NCBI RefSeq assembly: GCF_001279695.1
Contig: NZ_LGDD01000177.1
Coordinates: 1 to 64,000, forward strand
DNA: 64,000 nucleotides
DNA from: Streptomyces sp. WM6378
Lineage (GTDB): Bacteria > Actinomycetota > Actinomycetes > Streptomycetales > Streptomycetaceae
Reading direction: 5' to 3'
Shown: piece after piece, positions 10,317-21,199 of the stretch
Layout: the number at the start of each line of letters is the position of its first letter
Numbering within the stretch: the first letter of the stretch is position 1
Program-made: the position numbers and the translations under genes
The notes under the pieces: generated by a model
Told to the model about the DNA's origin: nothing
What the model saw: only the letters and a program-made list of their open reading frames with translations
The model's database searches: none

Positions 10317-11531
10317 ATGGCTCTGAATACGAGTGCGGACGCGCCGCTCCCCGTCGGCGAGGTGTCACGCCTCATCGGGGGGTGGATCAACCGGCTGGGC
10401 GCGGTCTGGGTGGAGGGGCAGATCACTCAGCTCTCGCGGCGGCCGGGCGCGGGCGTGGTGTTCCTGACCCTGCGCGACCCCTCGCACGACATCTCGGTGG
10501 GCGTGACCTGCTACCGCCAGGTGTTCGACGCGGTGGCCGACGTCGTCTCGGAGGGCGCGCGCGTCGTCGTCCACGCGAAGCCCGAGTGGTACGCGCCGCG
10601 CGGCCAGCTCTCGCTGCGGGCGGTGGAGATAAAGCCCGTGGGGATCGGTGAACTGCTCGCCAGACTGGAGCAGTTGAAGCGGACCCTGGCCGCGGAGGGG
10701 CTCTTCGCCCTGGACCGCAAGCGTCGGCTTCCGTTCCTGCCACAGCTCGTCGGGCTCGTGGTGGGGCGCGCCTCGGCGGCCGAGCGGGACGTCCTGGAGA
10801 ACGCGCGGCGGCGCTGGCCCGCGGTGCGGTTCGAGGTGCGCAACGTGGCGGTGCAGGGCGTGCACGCGGTGCCGCAGGTCGTCCAGGCGGTGAAGGAGCT
10901 CGACGAGCTGCCGGACGTCGACGTGATCATCGTGGCGCGGGGCGGCGGCAGCGTGGAGGACCTGCTTCCGTTCTCGGACGAGCAGTTGGTGCGGGCGGTC
11001 GGCCAGTGCCGTACGCCCGTCGTGTCGGCGATCGGGCACGAGCCGGACGCGCCGCTGCTCGACCTGGTGGCGGACCTGCGCGCGTCCACCCCGACCGACG
11101 CGGCGAAGAAGGTCGTGCCGGACGTCGGCGAGGAGCTCGACCGGGTCCGGATGCTGCGGGACCGGGCGCGCCGCCACGTCGTCGGCCTCGTCGACCGGGA
11201 GGAGCGGGGGCTCGCCGGGGTGCTCGGCCGGCCCTGGATGGAGCGGCCGCAGCGGATGGTGGACGACCGGGCCGACGAGGTGGACGCGCTGCTCCAGCGC
11301 TCCCGCCGGGTGCTCGGCCACCACCTCGACCGGGCCGACTCCGAGCTCTCGCACACCCACGCCCGCGTGGTGGCCCTGTCGCCGAAGGCCACCCTGGAGC
11401 GGGGGTACGCGGTGCTCCAGCGGGCCGGGGGCGAGGTGGTCCGCTCCCCCGACGAGGTCGGGCCCGGGGAGGATCTGCGCGCCCGGGTCGCCGAGGGCGA
11501 GCTGCACGTCACTGTCGTACCGCGGACTTAG
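10317..11531 (+). CDS. xseA: Exodeoxyribonuclease VII large subunit
   Basis: A 404-residue catalytic subunit of ExoVII, which degrades single-stranded DNA to acid-soluble oligonucleotides. The N-terminal OB fold covers about residues 1-110 ([24 protein letters not shown]). The catalytic domain follows with [30 protein letters not shown] and [27 protein letters not shown], and a coiled-coil C-terminal part leads to the ALERGYA-like end (LERGYAVLQ). It is followed after 10 bp by xseB. Confidence 0.97.
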   Translation: MALNTSADAPLPVGEVSRLIGGWINRLGAVWVEGQITQLSRRPGAGVVFLTLRDPSHDISVGVTCYRQVFDAVADVVSEGARVVVHAKPEWYAPRGQLSLRAVEIKPVGIGELLARLEQLKRTLAAEGLFALDRKRRLPFLPQLVGLVVGRASAAERDVLENARRRWPAVRFEVRNVAVQGVHAVPQVVQAVKELDELPDVDVIIVARGGGSVEDLLPFSDEQLVRAVGQCRTPVVSAIGHEPDAPLLDLVADLRASTPTDAAKKVVPDVGEELDRVRMLRDRARRHVVGLVDREERGLAGVLGRPWMERPQRMVDDRADEVDALLQRSRRVLGHHLDRADSELSHTHARVVALSPKATLERGYAVLQRAGGEVVRSPDEVGPGEDLRARVAEGELHVTVVPRT

Positions 11532-11541
11532 GGTGGATCAC

Positions 11542-11772
11542 ATGGCCAAGACGGACGAGGCCGCGTCGGGTGACGCGGCACTGGGGTACGAGCAGGCGCG
11601 GGACGAGCTGATCGACGTCGTGCGGCGGCTCGAAGCGGGGGGCACGACGCTGGAGGAGTCCCTCGCGCTGTGGGAGCGGGGCGAGGAGCTGGCCAAGGTC
11701 TGCCGCCGCTGGCTGGAGGGGGCCCGGGCCCGCCTCGACGCGGCGCTGGCCGAGCCGGCCGAGGAGGGCTGA
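11542..11772 (+). CDS. xseB: Exodeoxyribonuclease VII small subunit
   Basis: A 76-residue helical hairpin protein. The family core is clear: YEQARDELIDVVRRLEAGGTTLEESLALWERGEELAKVC. Several small subunits bind the coiled coil of XseA to make ExoVII. Start ATG 11542 gives the standard length; an in-frame GTG lies three codons upstream. It lies directly after xseA. Confidence 0.95.
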   Translation: MAKTDEAASGDAALGYEQARDELIDVVRRLEAGGTTLEESLALWERGEELAKVCRRWLEGARARLDAALAEPAEEG

Positions 11773-11792
11773 GCCCCTCCGACGCCGGGCCC

Positions 11793-11960
11793 CTGGGGCT
11801 CCGCCCCAGACCCCGTTCGCGCCTCAAGGGCACTCGTCCTCAAACTCCCCCAAGGCCTCAAGGGCCAGGGGGGGACCCCCATGACGGGCTGAAGATGCCA
11901 GGACTGGCAGGCACCAGTCCTGCCAGGGGCGCGGGGAACTGCGCGACCAGCCACCCACGG
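11793..11960. repeat. Palindromic intergenic mosaic element, copy 1
   Basis: This gene-free stretch contains several palindromes: GGGGCTCCGCCCC near 11795-11807, then a CTCGTCCTCAAAC block, a stem CAGGACTGG/CCAGTCCTG (11899-11922), and CCAGGGGCGCGGGGAACTGC from 11923. All recur in the same or inverted order near 39.4-39.8 kb. Such blocks are common between genes in Streptomyces chromosomes. The function is unknown; termination or RNA stabilisation are possible. Confidence 0.75.
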
Positions 11961-12009
11961 TCCGCAGACCGGGGGAAGCCCCCTGTGAGGCTGATCACGC
12001 CGAGCAGTG

Positions 12010-12031
12010 TTTAGTTGAAAGTTAACCTAAA
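12010..12031 (+). promoter_or_regulatory. AT-rich imperfect palindrome before nitroreductase
   Basis: TTTAG and CTAAA frame an AT-rich centre (TTGAAAGTTAAC) in otherwise GC-rich DNA, about 55 bp upstream of the nitroreductase start. Size and symmetry suit a MarR- or other winged-helix operator, or an AT-rich promoter region. The regulator is not encoded nearby, so this is inference. Confidence 0.4.
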
Positions 12032-12086
12032 GCTGCCGTACCGTCGGCGACATCGCTTGATCAGCAGCCCGGAAGGTAGTTTCCAG

Positions 12087-12677
12087 ATGTCCCTCGCCCT
12101 TGACCCCGCCGCCCAGGACCTCCTCTTCCGCGAGGCCCGCACCGCCAACACCTTCACCGACGAGCCGGTGACCGACGAGCAGGTCCAGGCCATCTACGAC
12201 CTGGTCAAGTACGGCCCGACGGCCTTCAACCAGTCGCCGCTGCGCATCACCCTGGTCCGCTCCCCCGAGGCCCGCGAGCGCCTCGTGAAGCACATGGCCG
12301 AGGGCAACCAGCCGAAGACCGCCGCCGCCCCGCTGGTCGCGATCCTCTCCTCGGACAACGAGTTCCACGAGGAGCTCCCGGCCCTCTTCCCGCACTTCCC
12401 GGCCGCCAAGGACGCCTTCTTCTCGGAGCGCCCGGTCCGCGAGGGCGCCGCGCTGCTCAACTCCGCGCTGCAGGCCGCGTACTTCATCATCGGCGTCCGC
12501 GCCGCCGGCCTGGCCGCCGGCCCGATGACCGGCCTGGACTTCGCCGGTGTGCAGAAGGAGTTCCTGGACGACGACCACACCCCGCTGATGGTCGTCAACA
12601 TCGGCAAGCCGGGCGAGAACGCGTGGTTCCCGCGCAGCCCGCGCCTGGCTTACGAGGACGTCGTCACCACCGTCTGA
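12087..12677 (+). CDS. Nitroreductase-family protein (malonic semialdehyde reductase-like)
   Basis: A 196-residue flavoprotein of the nitroreductase fold. ARTANTFTDEPVTDEQVQAIYDLVKYGPTAFNQSPLRITLV carries the FMN-binding pattern, and GAALLNSALQAAYFIIGVRAAGLAAGPMTGLD is the dimer and flavin region. It groups by motif with the RutE/HadB-like subfamily (3-hydroxypropanoate dehydrogenase or malonic semialdehyde reductase), which uses NAD(P)H. Start ATG 12087 has GGAAGG at 12071-12076. It is a single gene, closed by a strong hairpin. Confidence 0.88.
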   Translation: MSLALDPAAQDLLFREARTANTFTDEPVTDEQVQAIYDLVKYGPTAFNQSPLRITLVRSPEARERLVKHMAEGNQPKTAAAPLVAILSSDNEFHEELPALFPHFPAAKDAFFSERPVREGAALLNSALQAAYFIIGVRAAGLAAGPMTGLDFAGVQKEFLDDDHTPLMVVNIGKPGENAWFPRSPRLAYEDVVTTV

Positions 12678-12690
12678 GCCGCCGCACAGC

Positions 12691-12743
12691 GCATACGACG
12701 AGGGCCGCCGCACCGGAATGGTGCGGCGGCCCTCGTCGTATGC
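12691..12743. terminator. Long perfect bidirectional hairpin
   Basis: A 24-bp perfect stem (arms 12691-12714 and 12720-12743) closes a GGAAT loop. It sits between the convergent nitroreductase and DUF4245 genes and should end transcription from both sides. Confidence 0.9.
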
Positions 12744-12778
12744 GGCACAGGCCTCGTACGCGGTACAGGTCAGAAGTC

Positions 12779-13336
12779 TCAGCCCGTCGGCGTCGGCGGC
12801 GCCGCCTTCTTCGACTCCAGCGCCCCCGCCATCGTCACCAGCTGCTCGTACCGGGCCGTGCCCATCACCACCGTCGTGGAGCCCTGGTCCTGGCGGACGA
12901 GGGCGTCGTACTTGGGGCCGTCCCAGAACGTCCAGGTCGCGCCCGCGATCTTCTGCGACTTGTCGGTCTTCGTAGCGCTCCGGCTCACCTCGGTGACGAA
13001 CTTGTCCGAGGGCGCGGTCGACTGCTCGATCGCGACGTACTGGTTCTCGGGGTCGAGGAAACCCAGGTGCCAGGCGTTGTCCTTGGCGCCGTCGTACGAC
13101 ACCGAGGTCGCCCGCCACTTGTCCTGGTCGGGCAGGCCGACCGGGGCCGCCACCGGGTACGGCGCGGCCCGGCGCACCGTGGTGAGCTCGACCTTGTAGT
13201 CGACGGTCTTGAGCGGAGGGGCGTCCGATTCGTCGTGCGGGATGAACACATAGATCACAGCCGCCGCGATGCCGATCACCGCCAGCGACTGCAGCATGTT
13301 CCGGACTGTCTGCTTGCTGCTGCGCGTTCCTGCCAC
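12779..13336 (-). CDS. DUF4245 membrane-anchored protein
   Basis: A 185-residue protein with a short cytosolic start, one membrane segment at about residues 14-32 (MLQSLAVIGIAAAVIYVFIP) and an extracytoplasmic domain (YKVELTTVRRAAPYPVAAPVGLP, WHLGFLDPENQYVAIEQS, GATWTFWDGPKYDALVRQ). These match the actinobacterial DUF4245 family, whose function is unknown. It is next to glpX and divergent from it, an arrangement common in streptomycetes. Confidence 0.85.
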   Translation of the reverse strand: MAGTRSSKQTVRNMLQSLAVIGIAAAVIYVFIPHDESDAPPLKTVDYKVELTTVRRAAPYPVAAPVGLPDQDKWRATSVSYDGAKDNAWHLGFLDPENQYVAIEQSTAPSDKFVTEVSRSATKTDKSQKIAGATWTFWDGPKYDALVRQDQGSTTVVMGTARYEQLVTMAGALESKKAAPPTPTG

Positions 13337-13464
13337 GACCCCATGCTCTCAGGTCATGTCGCCGCTCATACGTGGGCCCCTCTGCTCAATTTGTCGATGT
13401 GCCGATAGAGTCCTAGCACCCTCTTTTATCCTGCGGCCGTCGCCGTACAGAAAGGTGCGCTCCG

Positions 13465-14496
13465 ATGACCGAGCATCATCTGCCGTCCGAACTCGAAGTC
13501 TCCCCGGAGGCTCCCGACCGCAACCTGGCCCTGGAGCTGGTGCGGGTCACCGAGGCCGCCGCGATGGCCGCCGGCCGCTGGGTCGGCCGCGGGGACAAGA
13601 TCGGCGCGGACGGCGCCGCGGTCAACGCCATGCGGACCCTCGTCTCCACCGTCTCGATGAACGGCGTGGTCGTCATCGGCGAGGGCGAGAAGGACGAAGC
13701 CCCCATGCTCTACAACGGGGAGCACATCGGCGACGGCACCGGCGCCGAGGTCGACATCGCCGTCGACCCGATCGACGGCACCACCCTGAACGCCAAGGGC
13801 ATGCCGAACGCGATCGCCGTGCTCGCCGCCGCCGACCGCGGCACCATGTTCGACCCGTCCGCCGTGTTCTACATGGACAAGCTGGTCACCGGCCCCGAGG
13901 CCGCCGACTTCGTCGACATCAACGCCCCGGTCTCGGTGAACATCCGCCGGGTCGCCAAGGCCAAGAAGTCCTCGCCCGAGGACGTCACCGTGATGATCCT
14001 GGACCGCCCCCGCCACGAGGGCATCGTCAAGGAGATCCGGGAGACCGGCGCGCGCATCAAGTTCATCTCGGACGGCGACGTCGCCGGTTCGATCATGGCC
14101 GTGCGCGAAGGCACCGGCGTCGACCTGCTCATGGGCATCGGCGGCACCCCGGAAGGCATCATCTCGGCCTGCGCGATCAAGTGCCTGGGCGGTGTCATCC
14201 AGGGCAAGCTGTGGCCCAAGGACGAGGCCGAGCGCCAGCGCGCGATCGACGCCGGGCACGACCTGGACCGTACGCTCTCCACGAACGACCTGGTCAGCGG
14301 CGACAACGTGTTCTTCGTCGCCACCGGCATCACCGACGGCGAGCTCCTGCGCGGGGTCCGCTACCGCGCCGAGACCGCCACCACCCAGTCGCTCGTGATG
14401 CGCTCGAAGTCGGGCACGATCCGCCAGATCGACTCGACGCACCGCCTGTCCAAGCTGCGCGCGTACAGCGCGATCGACTTCGACCGGGCCAAGTAG
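13465..14496 (+). CDS. glpX: Class II fructose-1,6-bisphosphatase
   Basis: A 343-residue GlpX-type phosphatase that hydrolyses fructose 1,6-bisphosphate in gluconeogenesis. Metal- and substrate-binding motifs are visible: [34 protein letters not shown] and [17 protein letters not shown]. Start ATG 13465 follows a purine-rich AAAGG. A GGTCGG-GCAA-CCGACC mini-hairpin (14502-14517) and then a longer terminator follow. Confidence 0.96.
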   Translation: MTEHHLPSELEVSPEAPDRNLALELVRVTEAAAMAAGRWVGRGDKIGADGAAVNAMRTLVSTVSMNGVVVIGEGEKDEAPMLYNGEHIGDGTGAEVDIAVDPIDGTTLNAKGMPNAIAVLAAADRGTMFDPSAVFYMDKLVTGPEAADFVDINAPVSVNIRRVAKAKKSSPEDVTVMILDRPRHEGIVKEIRETGARIKFISDGDVAGSIMAVREGTGVDLLMGIGGTPEGIISACAIKCLGGVIQGKLWPKDEAERQRAIDAGHDLDRTLSTNDLVSGDNVFFVATGITDGELLRGVRYRAETATTQSLVMRSKSGTIRQIDSTHRLSKLRAYSAIDFDRAK

Positions 14497-14542
14497 CCAC
14501 TGGTCGGGCAACCGACCAAGTACCCACTGGGCCAAGGCAGTT

Positions 14543-14598
14543 CGTACGTATGTGAAGGGGCGTCCCCGTAGTGCGGCGGGGGCACCCCTTCACGTACG
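14543..14598. terminator. Bidirectional hairpin between glpX and wblI
   Basis: CGTACGTATGTGAAGGGG pairs with CCCCTTCACGTACG around an inner CCCCG/CGGGG stem. It separates convergent glpX and the WhiB-like gene. Confidence 0.75.
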
Positions 14599-14615
14599 CA
14601 GAGCCGTGTGCGGAG

Positions 14616-14969
14616 CTATGCGGCGGACGCGGCCTTCTTGAGTTCCACCTCGCGCCGGCGGCGGCGGGCGATGACCACGCGGCGCTCGGCCGCGGTCAGG
14701 CCGCCCCACACCCCGTACGGCTCGGGCATGAGCAGGGCGTGCTCGCGGCACTCGACCATCACCGGACAGCGGGCGCAGACGCGCTTGGCGGCCTCCTCGC
14801 GGGAGAGCCGGGCGGCCGTCGGCTCCTTGGACGGGGCGAAGAACAGGCCCGCCTCGTCCCGGCGGCAGACCGCCTCCGCGTGCCACGGGCCCGCCTGATC
14901 CTCCCGAGCTGGACCACGCTGCGGCGGAACGGCGGCGACCTGCAGGGAATGATGCGGCGGATGCAGCAC
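14616..14969 (-). CDS. wblI: WhiB-family iron-sulfur regulator (WblI-like)
   Basis: A 117-residue Wbl protein. Four cysteines for a [4Fe-4S] cluster are present (AEAVC, then CARCPVMVEC with C-x2-C-x5-C), followed by the GVWGG turn and a basic tail (RRVVIARRRRREVE). Wbl proteins bind primary sigma factor region 4 and tune transcription in response to redox or development. The symbol is given because the position next to glpX matches the wblI locus I recall in S. coelicolor; the family assignment is certain, the orthology less so. Confidence 0.85.
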   Translation of the reverse strand: MLHPPHHSLQVAAVPPQRGPAREDQAGPWHAEAVCRRDEAGLFFAPSKEPTAARLSREEAAKRVCARCPVMVECREHALLMPEPYGVWGGLTAAERRVVIARRRRREVELKKAASAA

Positions 14970-15120
14970 GGTCTACTCCTGACGACGGCTTCGCGAGCGA
15001 GCGACGATGCGACAGTCCCTACCCGCTGTACGCGTGCCTATGCACTGAGTTCCGTAGTGCGGAACTTCGCTCGGGTCGCCGATGGCCTGAACCCGGCGCC
15101 GCCGCGCGCCGATCCGGCCG

Positions 15121-15819
15121 TCAGGATTCGAGCCGCTTGCGCAGCCGGTCGTGGAGGTCGGCGATGCGCTTGCCCCGCTTCGGCTTGGCCTCGATATTGC
15201 CGAAGACGGAATATCCATTGACGACGACCACCGGCGCCTCAGGATCGTCGGCTTCCAGGGTGTGCACCTCGAAGTTGCCGAAGATGCCGGTGCCGCTGCC
15301 GCGCAGGCTCAGATTCTCCGGGACCCGCACCTCCACATTGCCGAAAATCGCGGTCGCGTTGATGACGGTCAGGCGCTGTCCGAAGAGCGCCTCGGTGAGG
15401 TCGATCTCCACGCTGCCGAACAGCGAGAAGGCGTTGGTGCGCTTGCCGACCCGCCAGCGACCCTTGCGGGTGGAGGCGGAGAAGACCGCGACCAGGTTCT
15501 CCGCGTCGACCGGCGCACCCGTCTCCTCGGGCAGGCGCGGATCGGGGGCGGCCACCGGGCGCGGGCGGGCTCCGGCCGCCGGCAAGTCCTGGACCAGGGG
15601 CTCCAGTTCACCGACGGTCTTGGCGCGGTAGACCGCGTCGATGCGCTCGGAGTGCTCGGCGGCGTCGAGCCGGCCCTCGGCCAGCGCGTCGCGCAGGATG
15701 TCGGCGATCCGGTCCCGGTCCGCGTCGGAGGCCCGCAGCGCCGGGGGCTCGGCATGCTTGACGAGGTCGGCCTTCGCGGGCTCCGCAGGGCCCGGCTGAG
15801 CGTGCTTTTCGAGGTCCAC
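15121..15819 (-). CDS. DUF1707 protein with LiaF-like C-terminal domain
   Basis: A 232-residue protein. The DUF1707 domain (about 28-80) has the standard pattern LRASDADRDRIADILRDALAEGRLDAAEHSERIDAVYRAKTVGELEPLVQDLP. The C-terminal half has repeated beta-strand units (FSLFGSVEIDL, TAIFGNVEVRVPE, TGIFGNFEVH, YSVFGNIEAK) typical of the LiaF/DUF2154 cell-wall stress domain. There are no membrane segments. It may sense or bind a partner in cell-envelope stress signalling; the role is not established. Confidence 0.85.
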   Translation of the reverse strand: MDLEKHAQPGPAEPAKADLVKHAEPPALRASDADRDRIADILRDALAEGRLDAAEHSERIDAVYRAKTVGELEPLVQDLPAAGARPRPVAAPDPRLPEETGAPVDAENLVAVFSASTRKGRWRVGKRTNAFSLFGSVEIDLTEALFGQRLTVINATAIFGNVEVRVPENLSLRGSGTGIFGNFEVHTLEADDPEAPVVVVNGYSVFGNIEAKPKRGKRIADLHDRLRKRLES

Positions 15820-15976
15820 GGAGTCAGCGTACCCAAACGCGATAGATCGCGACTAGTCGCAGGGTGGTGCGAGCTCGGCAACTGAGCCTTACCTCACAAG
15901 AACGGCACCGCGGCGGCGGCATACGCTGGTGGGTGCTGTGCCAATGGAGGTGCAGGAGCTGTCTGCCGAGTGAGGA

Positions 15977-17656
<1,680 letters not shown>

Positions 17657-17797
17657 GACCGGTCCGACTCCGGCCCCGAATAAGGTCCAAAGGCCCTAAG
17701 GGCACAGTGAATTAGCCACCTATCCTGGCATGTGTCCGCAATCGCCCCGGCCGCCGCATCGGCCGGGGCGGTTCAACCACCAGGAGGGGTGGCACAG

Positions 17798-18100
17798 TTG
17801 GGGTTTCTTCTCGGGCCCGGCGGCTTACTGGCGGGGCTCGACCGGGCACTGCTCCGGCGCCGCGCGAAGGCGTCGCCGACGGCCCACGCGCTGGTCGGCG
17901 AGGCGGGCCGGGTGGTCACGCCGATCCCCCGGGGCGGCTACGGCGAGGTGCTGTTCTGCGTGCACGGCCGGTCGCTGAAGTACGCGGCCCGGGCGCGCAC
18001 CCCGCTCGCGTTCGGCGCCCGGGTGCGGGTGTCGGCGGCGCTGTCCCCCTCCGCCATCGAAGTGGCGCACCTCGGCCCCGCCGCGGACGGCTGTCCGTGA
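17798..18100 (+). CDS. NfeD-like OB-fold protein
   Basis: About 100 residues. The C-terminal 65 residues have the NfeD/YuaF OB-domain pattern: VGEAGRVVTPIPRGGYGEVLF, GRSLKYAARA, PLAFGARVRVSAALSPSAIEV. The usual multi-pass membrane half is missing; there is only a short apolar N-terminus. Start TTG 17798 is chosen because a perfect AGGAGG sits at 17782-17787, ten bases upstream; GTG 17789 would be only one base away from it. NfeD proteins normally partner with flotillins, but none is encoded nearby. Confidence 0.6.
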   Translation: MGFLLGPGGLLAGLDRALLRRRAKASPTAHALVGEAGRVVTPIPRGGYGEVLFCVHGRSLKYAARARTPLAFGARVRVSAALSPSAIEVAHLGPAADGCP

Positions 18101-18121
18101 CGGGGCCGGGCGCCGTGCGGG

Positions 18122-19645
18122 TCAGGCGAAGCGCTGGCTCGCGGTGGCGTCGCAGGGCCGCAGCGTGAGCGGGTCCTTGGCCGCGCCGAGCGTGGCGCAC
18201 AGGTTGGTCGCCGCGGCCGGGCGCAGCGTGCCGGACCGGCGCACCCACTCCTGGTTGGCGGCGCCCGAGCAGTTCCAGATGATCAGCTTGGCGCCGGCGG
18301 TGTAGTTCGCCCCCGGCACGTCCAGGCAGCGGTCCTGGGTGAGCTGGGTGTGGACGGACCTCAGGTCACTGTCGTACCACCAGCCCTGGTTGCGCCCGCC
18401 GTGGCAGTCCCAGCCGCCCACCGTCGTACCGTTGGCGCTGTTCGCGGCGGTGACGTCGACGCAGGTGCCGGTCGCCGCGTTCTTCAGCGGCTGGTACGCG
18501 TCGTCCCAGGCGAGCGGGTAGAGCGTCGGGGTCCCGGTGGATGCGGGGTCGGCGCAACCGCCTTCCTGGACACCGGAGTTGTAGAGCTGGGTGAGGCAGG
18601 AGGCGAAGGCTCCGTGGCCCCGGTAGTTGGGGTGGAAGGACTGGCGGACCGAGTTCGAGTCCGGCAGTCCGGGCTTGGAGAGGTCGATGTAGAGACCCCG
18701 GGCCCAGGTGTCCTCCATGCACACCTCGTGGCCGTTGAAGAGCCGCGAGTTGTCGAGGTAGGTCGCGCCGGTGGCCTCGGCCGCCTTGCGCATGCCGACC
18801 TCGAAGGCGGGCACCGCGGTGTTGCGGCCCCACACGGTGTCGGAGTCGTAGCCGAGGCCTCCGCAGGCGAGCTTGCCGGGGAAGTTCGGGTTGTCGTGGA
18901 AGTCGGGGCCGATCGGGCTCGGGTAGCCCATCACGACCAGCTTGTACGAGCCGTCGGTGTAACCGGCGTCGCGCATCACGGTCTTGAGGTCACTGACGGT
19001 CCGCTCGACCTTGGGCACGAGCGCGTCCACCCTGGCCTGCCAGCCGGCCTCGTACTTGGGCTGGCACGGGCCCTGGAGCAGCAGGTAGCGCTCGACGCAG
19101 TCGGTCATGACCGGGGCGAACTGGAGGTCGTCGTTGGCCCCGGCGACGAGCAGCACCATCTTGATGCGGGTGTTGCGCGCCTTGATGGCGAGGCTGTCGC
19201 TCTGTACGAGCTCGTCGGCGTACTGCTTGGTCCCGCCGATCACGATGTTCCCGGTGTACGCGCCCGAGCAGGCCACGTTGTACGTCTCGTCGGCCGGGAT
19301 GCCGGTGCGGTGGATCGCGGAGTCGGGCGAGCGGTGGCACCAGTTGTCGGGGCCGTTGGTGCCCGCCTCGTAGGTGCCGACGCCCTCGCCGGATATCTCG
19401 CTGTCGCCCAGCGAGATCAAGCCGGTCTTGCGGTCGGCCATCGGCCGCTCGGCCGGGCTGCCGTACAGCTGGGTGGCCTCGGCCGCCCGGATCTTCTCCA
19501 GCTCGGGCGAGAGCGGAGTGGACTGGACGGACGGCGCGGCCGCGGCCTGCGCGGTGGTCGCGCCGGCCGCCATGCCCCCGAACGCCGCCGCGGCGGCCAC
19601 CGCCGCCGCGAACGTACAGCGAAGTCTGTGCCTGGTGCGCCTCAT
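18122..19645 (-). CDS. Secreted SGNH/GDSL esterase with ricin-type lectin domain
   Basis: A preprotein of 507 residues. The signal peptide (RRTRHRLRCTFAAAVAAAAAF..., cut near TTAQA) is followed by an SGNH hydrolase domain: block I ISLGDSEISGEG with the nucleophile Ser, VAGANDD, and SFHPNYRGHGAF with the catalytic His. The C-terminal 130 residues are a beta-trefoil with degenerate QxW repeats (NQGWWY, NQEWVR, SQRFA), typical of sugar-binding ricin B domains. Start ATG 19645 has GGGGAGG upstream. It is an exported esterase or lipase; the substrate is unknown. Confidence 0.9.
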   Translation of the reverse strand: MRRTRHRLRCTFAAAVAAAAAFGGMAAGATTAQAAAAPSVQSTPLSPELEKIRAAEATQLYGSPAERPMADRKTGLISLGDSEISGEGVGTYEAGTNGPDNWCHRSPDSAIHRTGIPADETYNVACSGAYTGNIVIGGTKQYADELVQSDSLAIKARNTRIKMVLLVAGANDDLQFAPVMTDCVERYLLLQGPCQPKYEAGWQARVDALVPKVERTVSDLKTVMRDAGYTDGSYKLVVMGYPSPIGPDFHDNPNFPGKLACGGLGYDSDTVWGRNTAVPAFEVGMRKAAEATGATYLDNSRLFNGHEVCMEDTWARGLYIDLSKPGLPDSNSVRQSFHPNYRGHGAFASCLTQLYNSGVQEGGCADPASTGTPTLYPLAWDDAYQPLKNAATGTCVDVTAANSANGTTVGGWDCHGGRNQGWWYDSDLRSVHTQLTQDRCLDVPGANYTAGAKLIIWNCSGAANQEWVRRSGTLRPAAATNLCATLGAAKDPLTLRPCDATASQRFA

Positions 19646-19752
19646 TGCGCCTCCCCGGTTATTGGTTACCACCGGTATTTACTGGCCAGTAGGGCCTGTT
19701 GGGAATAGGTAGAACAAGACAAGCGCTCAACTTTCTATGGAGGTTCACTGAC

Positions 19753-21144
19753 ATGAACGACGGCGAGTACCGGACCGAGCACGATTCGATGGGCGAGGTG
19801 CGGGTCCCCGCGCACGCCAAGTGGCGGGCGCAGACCCAGCGGGCGGTGGAGAACTTCCCCGTCTCCGGTCAGCGCCTGGAACGCGCCCACATCGAGGCGC
19901 TGGCCCGCATCAAGGCGGCCGCGGCCAAGATCAACGCCGAGCTCGGCGTGCTCGACAAGGACATCGCGGGAGCCGTCGAGGAGGCGGCCGGGGAGGTCGC
20001 CGACGGGCGCTGGGACGAGCACTTTCCGGTCGATGTCTTCCAGACCGGATCCGGTACCTCCTCGAACATGAACATGAACGAGGTCGTGGCCACGCTCGCC
20101 ACCGAGAAGCTCGGCCGCGACGTCCACCCCAACGACCACGTCAACGCGTCGCAGTCCTCCAACGACGTGTTTCCGTCCTCCATCCACATCGCCGCGACGG
20201 CCGCCGTCACCGCCGGCCTGATCCCCGCGCTCGACCACCTGGCCGGCGCCCTGGAGCGCAAGTCGGCCGAGTTCGCGGACGTGGTCAAGTCGGGCCGCAC
20301 GCACCTGATGGACGCCACCCCGGTGACGCTGGGCCAGGAGTTCGGCGGCTATGCGGCGCAGGTGCGGTACGGCATCGAGCGGCTGCGCTCCTCGCTGCCA
20401 CGCCTGGCCGAACTCCCCTTGGGGGGCACGGCAGTTGGGACCGGGATCAACACTCCGCACGGCTTCTCCGCGGCCGTCATCGCCGAGGTCGCGCGGGCCA
20501 CCGGCCTGCCGCTCACCGAGGCCCGGGACCACTTCGAGGCACAGGGCGCGCGCGACGGCCTGGTGGAGACCAGCGGGCAGCTGCGCACCATCGCCGTCTC
20601 GCTCACCAAGATCTCCAACGACCTGCGCTGGATGGCCTCGGGGCCGCGTACAGGATTGGCCGAGATCAGCCTTCCCGACCTCCAGCCGGGCTCGTCGATC
20701 ATGCCCGGAAAGGTCAATCCGGTCATTCCGGAGGCCGTCCTCATGGTCGCGGCCCAGGTCGTCGGCAACGACGCGACCGTCGCGACGGCGGGCGCGGCCG
20801 GCAACTTCGAGCTCAACGTGATGCTGCCGGTGATCGCCAAGAACCTCCTGGAGTCGATCCGGCTGCTCACCAACGCCTCCCGGCTGCTCGCCGACCGCAC
20901 GATCGACGGCATCACCGCCAATGTCGAGCGGGCCCGCGAGTACGCGGAGTCCTCGCCGTCCGTCGTCACCCCGCTCAACAAGTACATCGGGTACGAGGAG
21001 GCCGCCAAGGTCGCCAAGAAGTCCCTCGCCGAGCGGAAGACCATCCGTGAAGTGGTCCTCGAATCGGGGTACGTGGAGCGCGGGGACCTCACGGTCGAGC
21101 AGCTCGACGAGGCCCTCGACGTGCTGCGGATGACCCGTCCCTGA
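19753..21144 (+). CDS. fumC: Class II fumarate hydratase
   Basis: A 463-residue member of the aspartase/fumarase superfamily, cofactor-free. Signatures include [44 protein letters not shown] and the [11 protein letters not shown] loop. It converts fumarate to malate in the TCA cycle. Start ATG 19753 has GGAGG at 19739-19743. It duplicates the activity of the class I enzyme nearby. Confidence 0.96.
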   Translation: MNDGEYRTEHDSMGEVRVPAHAKWRAQTQRAVENFPVSGQRLERAHIEALARIKAAAAKINAELGVLDKDIAGAVEEAAGEVADGRWDEHFPVDVFQTGSGTSSNMNMNEVVATLATEKLGRDVHPNDHVNASQSSNDVFPSSIHIAATAAVTAGLIPALDHLAGALERKSAEFADVVKSGRTHLMDATPVTLGQEFGGYAAQVRYGIERLRSSLPRLAELPLGGTAVGTGINTPHGFSAAVIAEVARATGLPLTEARDHFEAQGARDGLVETSGQLRTIAVSLTKISNDLRWMASGPRTGLAEISLPDLQPGSSIMPGKVNPVIPEAVLMVAAQVVGNDATVATAGAAGNFELNVMLPVIAKNLLESIRLLTNASRLLADRTIDGITANVERAREYAESSPSVVTPLNKYIGYEEAAKVAKKSLAERKTIREVVLESGYVERGDLTVEQLDEALDVLRMTRP

Positions 21145-21199
21145 GACCGGGTGATCTGTATCGCAGCGTGGTCTTGACCGCACTCCGTAATATCTGCGC

